The notes under the pieces were generated by a model. That model was not told the DNA's origin. It saw nothing but the letters and a program-made list of their open reading frames with translations, and searched no databases. This document shows, piece after piece, positions 25,466 to 35,126 of a stretch of 64,000 nt of DNA. The DNA comes from Chloroflexota bacterium. Lineage in GTDB: Bacteria > Chloroflexota > Anaerolineae > CG2-30-64-16. The translations under genes were made by a program, and so were the position numbers. Positions within the stretch are counted from its first letter, which is position 1. Every line of letters starts with the position of its first letter. The stretch lies in contig JAPLHB010000105.1 in assembly GCA_026389845.1 (NCBI GenBank), positions 96,517-160,516 of the forward strand. Direction: 5' to 3'.

Positions 25466-25522
25466 GGGAACTGAGGGAGATGAGGGAACTGAGGGGAGCT
25501 TTAGGGAATTCATTTCCTCCTA

Positions 25523-25592
25523 CGTACCACGTACCACGTACCACGTACCACGTACCACGTACCACGTACCACGTACCACGTACCACGTACCA
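25523..25592. repeat. Ten perfect copies of the heptamer CGTACCA
   Basis: Exactly ten consecutive CGTACCA units fill the gap between the NYN-HEAT and O-antigen ligase genes. They are preceded by a G-rich run (GGGAACTGAGGGAGATGAGG, about 25464-25505) with a period near 9. Unlike most tracts here there is no separate complementary arm, but GTAC in every unit is self-complementary. The absence of any mismatch suggests recent expansion. Confidence 0.9.
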
Positions 25593-25675
25593 CGCTTTAC
25601 GTTTTGCGTTTTGCCCTGTAGTGCGGTAAGATGAACCGAACGCAATATTCTTACTCGTCACTCGTCAGGATCGCT

Positions 25676-28600
25676 ATGCAAACACGCCTGAGCCGCATCT
25701 GCGACGGGGTCATCGAGGCCGGCTGGCTGGCCGCGCTGGTGGTGACGCCGCTCTTCTTCAACACCTTCTCCAACCGCGTCTTCGAGCCGGACAAACTGCA
25801 CTTACTGCGCTCGATCGCCCTGGTCATGGCCGCAGTCTGGATCATCCAACTGCTCGACGTGGGATTGGGCCGGGCCAGCAAGGAGGGCGGGCTGTGGGCG
25901 CACATGCGCAGGACGCCGCTGGTGCTGCCAGCCTTGATTCTGGTCGTCGCCTACCTGGTCAGCACCGCGCTCTCCGTGACCCCGCGCATCAGCTTCCTCG
26001 GTTCCTACGTGCGGATGCAAGGGACGTTCACCTTCCTCAGCTACGTGGCGGTCTTCGCCATGATGCTGACGCATTTGCGCACGCGCAGCCAGGTCAACCG
26101 GCTGATCTACACGGTCGTCATCAGCAGCCTGCCCATCAGCATCTACGCGATCATCCAGCACGTCGGGCTGGATCCACTGCCGTGGGGCGGCGACGTCAAG
26201 GAGCGCGTGGCGGCCAACATGGGCAACGCCATCTTCGTCGCCGCGTACCTCATCATCGCCGTCTTTCTGACCTTGGAGCGGCTGATCGAGAGCGTGGCTT
26301 CCCTCTTGAGCGAGGAGCAGGGGAGCACCGCCGACGCGCTGCGGGCTGGCGCTTACCTGTTCATTCTGGCCGTGCAGATGATCGCCATCGTCTTCACCCA
26401 GAGCCGCGGGCCGTGGCTGGGGCTGGCGGCTGGGTTTTATGTTTTCCTCATGCTGGGTCTCTTGCTCCTGGGCCGCTGGGTGACGGGACAGCGTCGCGCC
26501 CCGCGTTGGTTGCGCAGTGTGGTGCGCCCGGCCTGGCTCTTTTTGCTCGGTTTGACGATCGTTGTGCTCGTCTTCATCGGTACCCTGAATGTGCCGCAAG
26601 GGCCGTTCTCCACCAACCTTTGCCAGCAGCGTTACATCGGCCGCGTCTGTACCCTGACGAGTCTCAGCGAAGGCACCAATGCCGTGCGCGTGCTGATCTG
26701 GGAAGGCGCGGTGGACATGATGCTGAAGCCCCATGCGGCTATCGAGTATCCCGACGGCTCGCCGGATACCCTGAACGCCATCCGGCCGCTGATCGGCTAC
26801 GGGCCGGAATCCATGTGGGTGGCCTACAACAGCTTTTATCCGCCCGACCTGGCCCACTATGAGGCGCGCAATGCGTCGCCCGACCGGTCGCATAACGAGA
26901 CGTTCGATGCGCTCGTGCGCACCGGCCTGGTGGGACTGCTGGCCCAGCTCTTCCTCTACGGCAGCGTCTTCTACTATGCGCTGCGCTGGCTGGGGCTGAT
27001 GCAGGGGCGCGGCCGACGCAACCTATTCCTGGCGCTGCTAATCGGCGGCGCGATCTTGGGCGTGATCATCCCCTGGGTGGCCGACCACAGCCTGCGACTG
27101 GCGGGCCTGGGCCTACCGGTGGGCTTGATCCTCGGCATGATGCTCTACGTCACCGTGGATTTGCTCTTGACGCCGGCGGTGGCTCGGTCGGAGACCGGCG
27201 AGAGCGAACAGGGAGGGGCGGAGGCTCGGTCGAAGACCGGCCAGAGCGAACGGGGAGGGGCGCTGGCCGGGGGGCGACGGCAATTGCTGATCCTGGCCCT
27301 CTTGTCGGCTATCGTCGCGCATTTCGTGGAGGTGCACTTCGGCATCGCGATCGCCTCCACCCTGACGCACTTCTGGGCCCTGGCCGCGCTGCTGGTGGTC
27401 GTCGGCATGGGTTGGGTGGATCGGGAGGAGCAGCCGGAACTGGCGCCCGCGCCGACCGCTGTGTCAGCAGGGGCGAAGACTCACGCTGCCGCGGCGCGCA
27501 CCCCTAAGGCCGCCGCGCCGCGGAGTACCCCCCCGGCCTCGGGCCGAAAGGGCGGCCCCGTCAGCCCGGCGCACGCCCGAGCCGATCGCCGCGCGGAAGA
27601 TCATCGCCGCCACGACGGCGCCGGCTCTCGCGTCTCATCGGTCGCATCGCGCCCATCTATGGAGACGCCTATCCGCTCATCCGTTTCATCCGCTGCTCAT
27701 CCCTTGCTCTCGCTCCTCCCCTACGCCGGCGTCGGCGCGCTGATCACCCTGGTGCTCACCTGGGATTACCTGGTGAACCAGACCGGCGCGCAGGACGCGC
27801 TGAGTGTCCTGTGGAACGCATTCACCCTGCGCGTTGACAACAACGCCTTCCGGGTCGTCCAATCGCCGATGCTGCTGGTGCTGCTGATCTTCACCTGGGT
27901 CGTGGGCGCGTTGCTGGCCGCGGCCGAGCTTTACCGGCAGCGGCCAGCCGGGCGGTCCTTCCCCTGGATCGGGGCGGCCGGCGTCTATCTCGGCGCGACG
28001 GCCGGCGTCTTCTTTATCTTCGGACTAATCCTGGCTGGGCGGGTGAACCTGGCGAATCTGAAGGGCATGGAGGTCTTTCATCGCATCGCCGGGCACGTGG
28101 TCGTTTTCGACGTGGCCCTGCTGTTGCTCCTCCTGGCGACCGGTGCGGCGCTCTGGCTGGCCGACAGCCGGCCGCGGCCGTTCCGCTGGTGGGGCGAGTT
28201 GGGCGGGGTGGCCGTGGGCGGCGGCGTGGTGGCGCTGATCCTGGCGCTGCTGATCATCGTCAACGTAAACATCCGTACCGTTCAGGCCGACACGTATTAC
28301 AAGCAAGGGCTGGCTTACGAGGGCGCGGGCGCGTGGGAAAGCGCGGTGATTCTCTACCGCGAGGCGGCGAACCTTCAACCCGAGGAGGATTTCTACTATC
28401 TCTTCATAGGCCGCGGTCTGTTGCAGTTCGCCTCGACCGCGTCAGTGGCGACTCCGACCCTGCCGGCCGACCTGAGCAAAGTTGCCACCAGCGACCTGTT
28501 GACCCTCGTCGAACGCGGCCTGCGGGCGCGCGACCGAGAAGACCTGATGCGCGCCAGCTATGCCGCCCTTCTGGCGGCCCAGCGGCTCAACCCGCTCAAC

Positions 28601-29395
28601 ACCGATCACAGCGCCAACCTGGCTCGTCTGCATCGCTCGTGGGCGTTCAATAACGCGCTCGGCCCCAACGACGTGCCCAGCAACGATAATCTGCGCCAGA
28701 TCGTCGCGACGCGGCCGAAGGACGTAGACCTCGCCAAGCTCGACCTCTCGCTGGACTACTACCGCCAGGCCACGTCGCTCAGCCCGCAGAACGCCCAGTT
28801 GTGGAACGAGCTGGCGAGCGTACAATTCGTCAAGGGCGATACCGACGCCGCGTTCAAGACCCTGGATCACTCGGTGACGGTAGACCAGCAATACTACCAA
28901 ACTTACGTATTGCGCGGCGACATGGCGGCGGCCATCGGCGACCGAGCGGCCGCGCTGAATGCCTATCGCAAGGCAACCGAGTATGCCCGCGACGACGTGG
29001 GCGTGTTGAGCGCGGTGGGCGTCTACAGCGCGCAGACCGGCGACTCCGAGGGCGCATTGACGGCCTTCCGTCACATCATCGAGCTGCAAACGGCAACGCT
29101 CAACTCCTCGCAGAGCCAGTTGGCGGCGCTTGAGGCGCAGGCGAGGCGCGCTGGCGGCTACGCGGTGCTCCTGTCCAGCGCGGCCAGCCGGCGCGACGCG
29201 CTCACGGGCGCCATCACTTCGCAGAAGTCACAACTGCACGTCAGTTACCGCAACACGGCGCTGATCCTGCGGGACGCCGGCCGCATCCCGGAGGCGCTGG
29301 ACGCCGCGGCCAAGGCGCAGAGTCTCGCCAGCGATGCGGAAAAACCGACCATCGAGGCCTTGATCGCGGATCTGCAGAAACGGGTCACCCCATGA
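25676..29395 (+). CDS. O-antigen ligase-like membrane protein with C-terminal TPR domain
   Basis: 1239 residues; ATG 25676 is preferred over ATG 25631 because translation then opens with the family-like lead to the first helix ([19 protein letters not shown]). Residues about 1-520 hold around eleven membrane helices with the Wzy/WaaL-type periplasmic loop near [16 protein letters not shown] ... [18 protein letters not shown], the usual ligase signature. A low-complexity linker follows, including a duplicated 14-residue block (27182-27265), then four more helices (about 685-870) and TPR repeats to the end. It probably transfers glycan to an acceptor outside the membrane. It overlaps the next gene by four bases. 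Confidence 0.8.
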   Translation: MQTRLSRICDGVIEAGWLAALVVTPLFFNTFSNRVFEPDKLHLLRSIALVMAAVWIIQLLDVGLGRASKEGGLWAHMRRTPLVLPALILVVAYLVSTALSVTPRISFLGSYVRMQGTFTFLSYVAVFAMMLTHLRTRSQVNRLIYTVVISSLPISIYAIIQHVGLDPLPWGGDVKERVAANMGNAIFVAAYLIIAVFLTLERLIESVASLLSEEQGSTADALRAGAYLFILAVQMIAIVFTQSRGPWLGLAAGFYVFLMLGLLLLGRWVTGQRRAPRWLRSVVRPAWLFLLGLTIVVLVFIGTLNVPQGPFSTNLCQQRYIGRVCTLTSLSEGTNAVRVLIWEGAVDMMLKPHAAIEYPDGSPDTLNAIRPLIGYGPESMWVAYNSFYPPDLAHYEARNASPDRSHNETFDALVRTGLVGLLAQLFLYGSVFYYALRWLGLMQGRGRRNLFLALLIGGAILGVIIPWVADHSLRLAGLGLPVGLILGMMLYVTVDLLLTPAVARSETGESEQGGAEARSKTGQSERGGALAGGRRQLLILALLSAIVAHFVEVHFGIAIASTLTHFWALAALLVVVGMGWVDREEQPELAPAPTAVSAGAKTHAAAARTPKAAAPRSTPPASGRKGGPVSPAHARADRRAEDHRRHDGAGSRVSSVASRPSMETPIRSSVSSAAHPLLSLLPYAGVGALITLVLTWDYLVNQTGAQDALSVLWNAFTLRVDNNAFRVVQSPMLLVLLIFTWVVGALLAAAELYRQRPAGRSFPWIGAAGVYLGATAGVFFIFGLILAGRVNLANLKGMEVFHRIAGHVVVFDVALLLLLLATGAALWLADSRPRPFRWWGELGGVAVGGGVVALILALLIIVNVNIRTVQADTYYKQGLAYEGAGAWESAVILYREAANLQPEEDFYYLFIGRGLLQFASTASVATPTLPADLSKVATSDLLTLVERGLRARDREDLMRASYAALLAAQRLNPLNTDHSANLARLHRSWAFNNALGPNDVPSNDNLRQIVATRPKDVDLAKLDLSLDYYRQATSLSPQNAQLWNELASVQFVKGDTDAAFKTLDHSVTVDQQYYQTYVLRGDMAAAIGDRAAALNAYRKATEYARDDVGVLSAVGVYSAQTGDSEGALTAFRHIIELQTATLNSSQSQLAALEAQARRAGGYAVLLSSAASRRDALTGAITSQKSQLHVSYRNTALILRDAGRIPEALDAAAKAQSLASDAEKPTIEALIADLQKRVTP
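27182..27265 (+). repeat. In-frame 42-bp tandem duplication inside the ligase gene
   Basis: Two copies of a 42-bp unit (27182-27223 and 27224-27265) code [14 protein letters not shown] and [14 protein letters not shown] in a linker after the ligase domain. They differ at a few positions. The unit GGCTCGGTCGGAGACCGGCG is itself part of an inverted word (CGGTCGGAGACCG) like those in intergenic repeats, so a repeat element may have entered the coding frame. Confidence 0.75.
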
Positions 29396-30396
29396 CCACT
29401 TACATTTTGATCCTCGTCAGTGCCCTGATCCTGGCCATCGGCGTTACGCCGCTGGCGCAGCGCGTCGCGCGACGCTTCGGCATCATTGACCAGCCAGCGG
29501 CGCGTAAGCAGCACACCGTCCCGACGCCGTTATTGGGCGGCGCGGCCATCTACCTGGCGGTTATCGTCTCGCTGATCGCCCTGGGCGACAGGTTCTACGT
29601 CAACCAGGTGGCCGGCATCTTTTTGGGCGCCACGTTGGTCTCGTTCATGGGGCTGTGGGACGATCGTTGGCATCTCGGGCCGTGGCCCAAGCTGGCCGGG
29701 CAATTCCTGGCCGCGGGCATCCTGGTGCTGACCGACGTACGGATCAGCGTGCTGCCGTGGGCGTGGCTGAACATCGCGGCGACGCTGCTCTGGGTCGTCT
29801 TCATCACCAACGCCATGAACCTGCTGGACAACATGGACGGGTTGAGCGGCGGCATCGCGGCCATCGCCGCGGCCTTCTTCCTGCTCTTTGCGGCCATGAG
29901 CAAGCAATACCTGGTGGGCGCGCTGGCGGCCGCGGTGGTGGGCGCGTGCACCGGCTTTCTCTTTTACAACTTCAATCCGGCCCGCATCTTCATGGGCGAT
30001 ACCGGCAGTCTTTTCCTGGGCTTTACCCTGGCGGCCGTCGGCATCAAGCTGCGCTTCCCGGACAACTCGGCGTTCGTCACCTGGATGGTGCCGGTGCTGG
30101 TGCTGGCCGTGCCGCTCTTCGACACCACGCTGGTCATCATCTCGCGGTTGCGCCGCGGGCTAAATCCGCTGACCACGCCCGGCAAGGATCACCTGAGCCA
30201 CCGCCTGGCCCGTCTCACCGGCAGCCCGCGCGAGGCCGTGCTGATCTGCTATCTGCTCGGCGGCGCTGCCGGTGTCGTCGCCACCTTCGTTACCCAGGCC
30301 AGCGTGATCGAAGGCTACGCCGTTGGCGCGGCGGTGGCGCTGGCGGGTTTGTATGGCATCTGGCGGCTGGAGCACGCGCCCTTGCTGCCGAAATGA
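29392..30396 (+). CDS. Polyprenyl-phosphate N-acetylhexosamine-1-phosphate transferase (WecA/TagO/MraY family)
   Basis: 334 residues with about ten membrane helices. Diagnostic blocks are the polar [41 protein letters not shown] (catalytic Asp pair), [20 protein letters not shown] and the HLSHRL motif near residue 265. It moves a sugar-1-phosphate from a UDP-sugar to undecaprenyl phosphate on the cytoplasmic face, starting glycan polymer synthesis. The ATGA overlap with the O-antigen ligase gene couples first and last steps of the same pathway in one operon. WecA/TagO-type is more likely than MraY because of the HxxH-like HLSHRL form and lack of cell-wall neighbours. Confidence 0.9.
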   Translation: MTTYILILVSALILAIGVTPLAQRVARRFGIIDQPAARKQHTVPTPLLGGAAIYLAVIVSLIALGDRFYVNQVAGIFLGATLVSFMGLWDDRWHLGPWPKLAGQFLAAGILVLTDVRISVLPWAWLNIAATLLWVVFITNAMNLLDNMDGLSGGIAAIAAAFFLLFAAMSKQYLVGALAAAVVGACTGFLFYNFNPARIFMGDTGSLFLGFTLAAVGIKLRFPDNSAFVTWMVPVLVLAVPLFDTTLVIISRLRRGLNPLTTPGKDHLSHRLARLTGSPREAVLICYLLGGAAGVVATFVTQASVIEGYAVGAAVALAGLYGIWRLEHAPLLPK

Positions 30397-30400
30397 CATT

Positions 30401-30492
30401 CGTAACGTACTGCGTGCTGCGTGCTACGTGAAGAACGGCGGAAGTCTCGCTGTCTGTCACGGATCACGCATCACGGATCACGCATCACGTCC
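30401..30492. repeat. Heptamer repeat hairpin (GTGCTGC / CGCATCA)
   Basis: The left arm (30401-30432) has the words GTACTGC, GTGCTGC and GTGCTAC; the right arm (30456-30492) is CGGATCA-CGCATCA twice. The period is 7 on both sides and the arms are partly complementary. It fills the gap before the double cyclophilin gene and ends right at its AAGGAG ribosome site. Confidence 0.8.
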
Positions 30493-30504
30493 AAGGAGTC
30501 TCTC

Positions 30505-31827
30505 TTGAACAAGCACGTCTCACTCGTTCTGATCGTCCTGGTGGCCTTCGTGGTCGCCTCTTGCGCGCCGGCAACTCAGGCCCCCGCGGCCGTGCCGACT
30601 GCACAACCTGCTGCCCCGACGGCAGCCGCGGCCCAGCCGAAAGCGACCGCCGTGCCCCAACCGGCAGCCGCCGCCACACCCGACACCCGGCCCATCGTCC
30701 CCGCGCCCGCGGCCGACGGCAGCCGGCCGCTCGCCAAGCTCTCCCCGGCCGAACGCAACCAGCGCTTCAGCGGCCCAGCCCCGATGTTTGTCAAGCCGGG
30801 CGCCATCTATCTAGCGACCATCGTGACCCCCAAAGGTAACATCGTCGCCGAGTTGTCTCAGGATACCCCGAAAACCGTGAACAACTTCGTGACCCTGGCG
30901 TTGAACGGCTTCTACGATGGGCTGACCTTCCATCGGGTTGTCGCAGACTTCATGATCCAGGGTGGCGACCCGGCCGGTGACGGTAGGGGTGGCCCCGGCT
31001 ACACTTTCAAGGATGAGTTCACCCCGAAACTGAGGCATGACAAGCCCGGCGTGCTCTCTATGGCTAATGCCGGCCCCGACACCAACGGCAGCCAGTTTTT
31101 TATCACCCATGTGCCCACCCCATGGCTGGATGACAAGCATACCATCTTCGGCCAGGTCATCGAGGGCCAGGACGTGGTAAACAAAATCGTGACCGGCGAC
31201 GCCATTACCCGGATTGACATCAGTGAGGCGAAAGTCTCGAAGATGCCGCCACCCGCGCCGACGCCAGAACCGAAGGCGCCCACGATGGAATCGGGTCGGC
31301 CGCTTGCTAAGCTGCCGGTGGAGAAGCGCCAGGATCTCTACAACACGCCGCCAGCGATGACGATTGACAAGAACAAGGCCTATCAGGCCACGATCGAATC
31401 CGCTAAGGGCAAGATTGTCATTGACCTGGACGCCAAAGGCTTCCCCCAGTCGGTGAACAATTTCGTCACCCTGGTCAACCTCGGCTTCTACGATGGGATG
31501 CCCGTCGCCTACATCCAGCCGGACGCCTACGTCGTCTTCGGTTCGCCGGCCAACCAGCCCGGTAGCGACGTCGGCTACAATCTGACGCCGGAAGTCGGTC
31601 CCAACGGCAGCCAGGTCGTCACCGGCACGGTGAGCTTTTATCCGGCCTTCGACCAGACCTCCCAGCAGGTATTCGCCAGCGGCAGCCAGTTTCTCGTCGC
31701 CTTCGCCGAGGCGCCCGGCAACCAGACGCCGTTGAGCATCTTCGGTATGGTGAGCAGCGGGTTGGACGTGCTGGCGAAGCTGGCAGCCGGGGATGTGATT
31801 ACGAGTATTACGATTAGCGAAAAGTAG
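30505..31827 (+). CDS. Lipoprotein with two cyclophilin-type domains, the second degenerate
   Basis: 440 residues from a TTG at 30505, chosen because AAGGAG lies seven bases upstream and it starts a lipoprotein signal ([14 protein letters not shown]). An AP-rich linker follows. Domain one (about residues 105-240) keeps the peptidyl-prolyl isomerase core [34 protein letters not shown] and W-containing [15 protein letters not shown]. Domain two (about 275-440) keeps the fold outline ([14 protein letters not shown] ... [14 protein letters not shown]) but lacks the catalytic FHR, FMIQ and SQFFI residues. It is likely a surface-anchored foldase with a non-catalytic second module. Confidence 0.85.
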   Translation: MNKHVSLVLIVLVAFVVASCAPATQAPAAVPTAQPAAPTAAAAQPKATAVPQPAAAATPDTRPIVPAPAADGSRPLAKLSPAERNQRFSGPAPMFVKPGAIYLATIVTPKGNIVAELSQDTPKTVNNFVTLALNGFYDGLTFHRVVADFMIQGGDPAGDGRGGPGYTFKDEFTPKLRHDKPGVLSMANAGPDTNGSQFFITHVPTPWLDDKHTIFGQVIEGQDVVNKIVTGDAITRIDISEAKVSKMPPPAPTPEPKAPTMESGRPLAKLPVEKRQDLYNTPPAMTIDKNKAYQATIESAKGKIVIDLDAKGFPQSVNNFVTLVNLGFYDGMPVAYIQPDAYVVFGSPANQPGSDVGYNLTPEVGPNGSQVVTGTVSFYPAFDQTSQQVFASGSQFLVAFAEAPGNQTPLSIFGMVSSGLDVLAKLAAGDVITSITISEK

Positions 31828-31944
31828 GACGTGCTGCGTGGTGCGTAGTCCGTACTGCGTAGGATGTGGTACATGTTCAACACGGACCACGCAGTACGCA
31901 GTACGCAATACGCAGTACGCAATACGCAGTACGCAATACGCAGT
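31828..31944. repeat. Heptamer repeat hairpin (ACGCAGT/ACGCAAT)
   Basis: The right arm (31889-31944) is eight consecutive ACGCA[G/A]T units in the order G,G,A,G,A,G,A,G at the variable position. The left arm (about 31828-31862) has the complementary words ACTGCGT and GTGCGTAG. The tract separates the two cyclophilin genes and ends 15 bases before the next ATG. Confidence 0.85.
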
Positions 31945-31958
31945 GCGAAAGGAGCCTT

Positions 31959-32447
<489 letters not shown>

Positions 32448-33089
32448 ATGGCTCTTGAGCCTTCGGCCAGGTCCCCAGACCCGAAAGACGAAAGACGAAG
32501 GACGAGGGACGAAAGAGGTTCGTCATCCGTCCTTCGTCTTTCGTCATCTTTGCGCCGTGCCCTGGCATTGCTCCTCGTCATCGCCATCTCCGCCGCGATC
32601 TTGCTGTTTCGCGAGCGCCTGGCCGCGCTGGCATCTTACGGCTACATCGGACTGTTTCTGCTCAACGTGGCGGCCAGCGCGACCTTGATCCTGCCCGTGC
32701 CCGGCCTGGCGTTGGCGTTTGCCGCCGGCAGTAGCTTCTCGCCGATCCTCGTCGGGCTGGCCGTCGGCGGTGGGTCCACCATCGGAGAATTGACCGGCTA
32801 TCTGGCCGGCTACAGCGGTCGCGGGATGGCCGAGAATCAGACGCAATACCAGCGGGTGCAGGGCTGGATGCGGCGCTACGGGCTGTGGGTCATCTTCGTC
32901 CTGGCGCTGATTCCCAACCCGCTCTTCGACGTGGCCGGCATCATCTGCGGCGTGTTGCGGATTCGCGTCTGGAAGTTTCTGTTGGTGGCTGGGTCCGGCA
33001 AAGTGATCAAAGCCACCGTCATTGCCTATCTGGGCGCGGGGACGATCAATCTGCTTGGACCGGCGTTGCAGAATTTGATGGGAAAGTGA
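32448..33089 (+). CDS. VTT-domain (DedA/SNARE-associated-like) membrane protein
   Basis: 213 residues if started at ATG 32448, directly after the cyclophilin stop. Residues about 12-34 are coded by a heptamer-repeat hairpin (DPKDERRRTRDERGSS), so the functional start may be the TTG at 32550, giving 179 residues. The core has five to six hydrophobic segments with the VTT pattern: LPVPGLALAFAAGSSF, GGGSTIGELTGYLAGYSGRG and FVLALIPNPLFDVAGIICGVLRI. DedA-type proteins move lipid carriers or membrane lipids and affect proton balance. Function here is by family only. Confidence 0.75.
   Translation: MALEPSARSPDPKDERRRTRDERGSSSVLRLSSSLRRALALLLVIAISAAILLFRERLAALASYGYIGLFLLNVAASATLILPVPGLALAFAAGSSFSPILVGLAVGGGSTIGELTGYLAGYSGRGMAENQTQYQRVQGWMRRYGLWVIFVLALIPNPLFDVAGIICGVLRIRVWKFLLVAGSGKVIKATVIAYLGAGTINLLGPALQNLMGK
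32482..32547. repeat. Heptamer repeat hairpin (GACGAAA) inside the VTT reading frame
   Basis: The left arm (about 32482-32515) has GACGAAA-GACGAAG-GACGAGG-GACGAAA; the right arm (32521-32547) is the exact reverse complement over about 18 bases. Stem strength is high. The hairpin lies within the first 35 codons of the annotated VTT gene rather than between genes. Confidence 0.85.
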
Positions 33090-33160
33090 TGCGTGAAACG
33101 TGCTGCGTGATAGAGCGAACCTCTCGTCGGTGTTCACGTAGCACGCATCACGCATCACGT
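33086..33160. repeat. Heptamer repeat hairpin (GTGATGC/GCATCAC)
   Basis: Left arm (33086-33111) and right arm (33134-33160) are complementary with four mismatches over 25 bases, using GTGATGC and CACGCAT words. It separates the VTT gene from the next membrane ORF. The TGA stop of the VTT gene lies within the left arm. Confidence 0.85.
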
Positions 33161-33171
33161 CCGCTCAATGT

Positions 33172-33669
33172 ATGAACGATCCTCAGACTACGCTTTATCT
33201 TTTCGGCTTTCTCGCCTTCTTCCAGTTGTGGGGCGGGGTGGCGATCGGGGCCGGGGCGCGCGGCCGGCGGCCGCTGCCGGTGCTCTGGGGCCTGCTGATC
33301 GGCGCCGCGCCGCTCTACTTCGGCGTCGAGCGGTTGACCCGGCAGATACCGGGTTTCTCCGAGTCACCCGGTATCTGGCCCGGCGTCTGGCTGACCTGGC
33401 AAGTCGTCTGCCTGTGCGGGGCCGCGTTGGCCGTGGGCTTCGGCTTGCCGCGCCTGCGGGCGCTCTTTCTGCGTGAGGGCATGGCCGGCCTGATGGTCGG
33501 CACGTTCATCATGGCCGTGGCCGCGATAGTGGGCGCACTCTTCTTCCGCGGCGGCTCCGAGTTGCTCTCGCTGGCCGTCGGCGGCGCCGGTTTTTTGTTC
33601 GGCGCGATGTGGTTCGGGAGTGGGATTCAGCGGCTGCGCGAAAAACGACGAATGACGAACGACGAATGA
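33172..33669 (+). CDS. Uncharacterised four-helix membrane protein
   Basis: 165 residues with four hydrophobic segments ([56 protein letters not shown] and the [22 protein letters not shown] / [18 protein letters not shown] pair). I recognise no family. The last ten residues ([10 protein letters not shown]) and the stop are coded by the following heptamer repeat, so the original C-terminus may have been replaced. It has no clear ribosome site. It lies in a same-strand run before RNase Z. Confidence 0.6.
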   Translation: MNDPQTTLYLFGFLAFFQLWGGVAIGAGARGRRPLPVLWGLLIGAAPLYFGVERLTRQIPGFSESPGIWPGVWLTWQVVCLCGAALAVGFGLPRLRALFLREGMAGLMVGTFIMAVAAIVGALFFRGGSELLSLAVGGAGFLFGAMWFGSGIQRLREKRRMTNDE

Positions 33670-33720
33670 CGAAAGGGCGTCGCCCATCGAAGTGTCGTCG
33701 TCGGTCGTTCGTCCTTCGTC
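33645..33720. repeat. Heptamer repeat hairpin (GACGAAT/GACGAAC)
   Basis: The left arm (33645-33675) has GACGAAT, GACGAAC, GACGAAT and GACGAAA; the right arm (33694-33720) has GTCGTT, CGTCCTTCGTC. The arms are largely complementary and close over a small GGGCG-TC-GCCC stem (33675-33685). The left arm supplies the last codons of the membrane ORF at 33172. Confidence 0.8.
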
Positions 33721-33737
33721 CCAAAGGCATCTCTTCA

Positions 33738-34712
33738 ATGTTCGAGCTAATTTTCCTCGGCACCTCCGCTTCGGCGCCGTCCGTCCAGCGCGGGCTGCCG
33801 TCCGCGCTGATCCTGCATCGTGAATATCGTTTTCTGGTGGACTGCGGCGAGGGCACGCAACGACAAATCCTGCGCAGCGGACTGGGTTTCAAGCGGCTCG
33901 ACCGCATCCTGCTAACCCACGGCCACCTGGATCACATCCTGGGGCTGGGCGGTCTGGCATCAACGTTCGGCCGGTGGGAGGCGATGGAGGCGATGGAGAT
34001 CTACGGCGGGACGTGGGCCTTGCAACGTGTGCGCGAGCTGATGCGGGTCGTCTTCGGCGCGGGCGAGATGCGGATGCGCATGGGCTACCACGTGATCGCG
34101 CCCGGCGTGCTGATGGAGGACGATCTGTTCCGGCTGCGCGTCTTTCCGGTGGAGCACCGGGGGACCGAGGCGTTCGGTTTCAGTTTCGAGGAGAAGGCAC
34201 GGCGGCCGTTCCTGGCCGAGAAGGCGGAGGCGCTGGGCGTGCCCGCGGGGCCGATCCGCCGCGACCTGGTGGCCGGCCGGCCCATCACCCTGCCCGACGG
34301 CCGCACGATCCGCCCCGACGACGTGCTGGGCGAAGAAGTGCCCGGTCTGAAGCTGGTCTTCGTGGGGGATGCGGGCCGCGTGGATAATTTAGTGGCCGAG
34401 GCGCAGGACGCCGATCTGCTCGCCATCGAGGCCACCTACACCGAGGAGGAGGCCGCGGTCGCCGCGGATTTCGGCCACCTGACCGCGCGCCAGGCCGCGT
34501 GGCTGGGCCGCGCGGCAGGGGTCAAGTCGCTGGTGCTTCACCACGTCTCGCGGCGCTACAATAGTAAGCAAATTCTCGAAGAAGCTGTCCCTATCTTCCC
34601 CGAGGCGATCGTCGCGAAGGACTTCGACCTCTTCCGCCTGGTGAAACAAAAGCCGCTGGAGCGCGAGGACGTGCGCCAGCGAGCGGCGGAGGGTGACACG
34701 GTGAGGGGGTGA
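33738..34712 (+). CDS. rnz: Ribonuclease Z
   Basis: 324 residues starting at the conserved [15 protein letters not shown]. The metallo-beta-lactamase motif is [14 protein letters not shown], followed by [13 protein letters not shown], the ELAC-type [14 protein letters not shown] loop, [13 protein letters not shown] and [13 protein letters not shown] ... [10 protein letters not shown]. It removes the 3' trailer from tRNA precursors. The last codons (EGDTVRG) lie in the following repeat. It is slightly longer than the typical 305-310 residues. Confidence 0.92.
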   Translation: MFELIFLGTSASAPSVQRGLPSALILHREYRFLVDCGEGTQRQILRSGLGFKRLDRILLTHGHLDHILGLGGLASTFGRWEAMEAMEIYGGTWALQRVRELMRVVFGAGEMRMRMGYHVIAPGVLMEDDLFRLRVFPVEHRGTEAFGFSFEEKARRPFLAEKAEALGVPAGPIRRDLVAGRPITLPDGRTIRPDDVLGEEVPGLKLVFVGDAGRVDNLVAEAQDADLLAIEATYTEEEAAVAADFGHLTARQAAWLGRAAGVKSLVLHHVSRRYNSKQILEEAVPIFPEAIVAKDFDLFRLVKQKPLEREDVRQRAAEGDTVRG

Positions 34713-34766
34713 CACGGTGAGGGGGTGCTCTGGGCATGTCACCATGTCACCATGTCACCGTGTCAC
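34692..34766. repeat. Octamer-type repeat hairpin (GGTGACAC / CACCATGT)
   Basis: The left arm (34692-34727) has two copies of a 17-base unit built on GGTGACACGGTGAGG; the right arm (34737-34766) has CACCATGT-CACCATGT-CACCGTGT-CAC with a period of 8. The arms are complementary. It forms the end of the rnz gene on the left and reaches the Trm112 stop on the right, lying between convergent genes. Confidence 0.8.
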
Positions 34767-35008
34767 ATCGCCGGCGGCGGGACCGGCAGCTCCGCGACCG
34801 CGGTCGCGACCCACTTGTCCCCCGTCTCGATCAACATCACCGGGATGTCGTCCACGATGGGATACTTGCGACCGCAGCCGGTCTCCTGGCACACCAGCCA
34901 GCACTCCTGCACCAGCTCCAACCGCCCCGGATCGGCTCCCTCGCGCCGCGTCGGGCCGGAGACGCACGCGGGACAGCGTAGAATGGCTAACAAGTCTTGT
35001 GGAATCAT
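34763..35008 (-). CDS. Trm112-family zinc-ribbon protein
   Basis: 81 residues from the ATG at 35008, which has GGAGG upstream. It opens MIPQDLLAILRCPACVSGP and continues CWLVCQETGCGRKYPIVDDIPVML, the small-domain pattern of Trm112/YcaR proteins with a Cys pair near residue 12 and a later Cys cluster. Trm112 activates several methyltransferases in eukaryotes and archaea; the bacterial form is thought to be a methyltransferase partner or to have an unknown role. It is convergent with rnz. A longer in-frame start would read into the repeat tract. Confidence 0.8.
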   Translation of the reverse strand: MIPQDLLAILRCPACVSGPTRREGADPGRLELVQECWLVCQETGCGRKYPIVDDIPVMLIETGDKWVATAVAELPVPPPAM

Positions 35009-35035
35009 AGTCACCTCCAGGATGCTTTGGGAACT

Positions 35036-35095
35036 GGTAGGTATTAAGTATTGGGTATTGGAACAATACCTAATACCCAATACCTGATATCCAAT
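35036..35095. repeat. Heptamer repeat hairpin (GGTATTG/CAATACC)
   Basis: The left arm (35036-35060) reads GGTATTA-AGTATTG-GGTATTG; the right arm (35064-35095) reads AATACCT-AATACCC-AATACCT. The loop is very short. It is the AT-richest tract in the window and lies upstream of the Trm112 gene on the minus strand and after the secreted protein at 35127. Confidence 0.85.
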
Positions 35096-35126
35096 GTCCA
35101 GCCACCAGCTTCGAGTATACCACGCC

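Noticed and set aside
35036..35080. N-terminal extension of the Trm112 protein
   Set aside because: The extra residues are coded by the heptamer hairpin; the ATG at 35008 has a good ribosome site and matches the family start.
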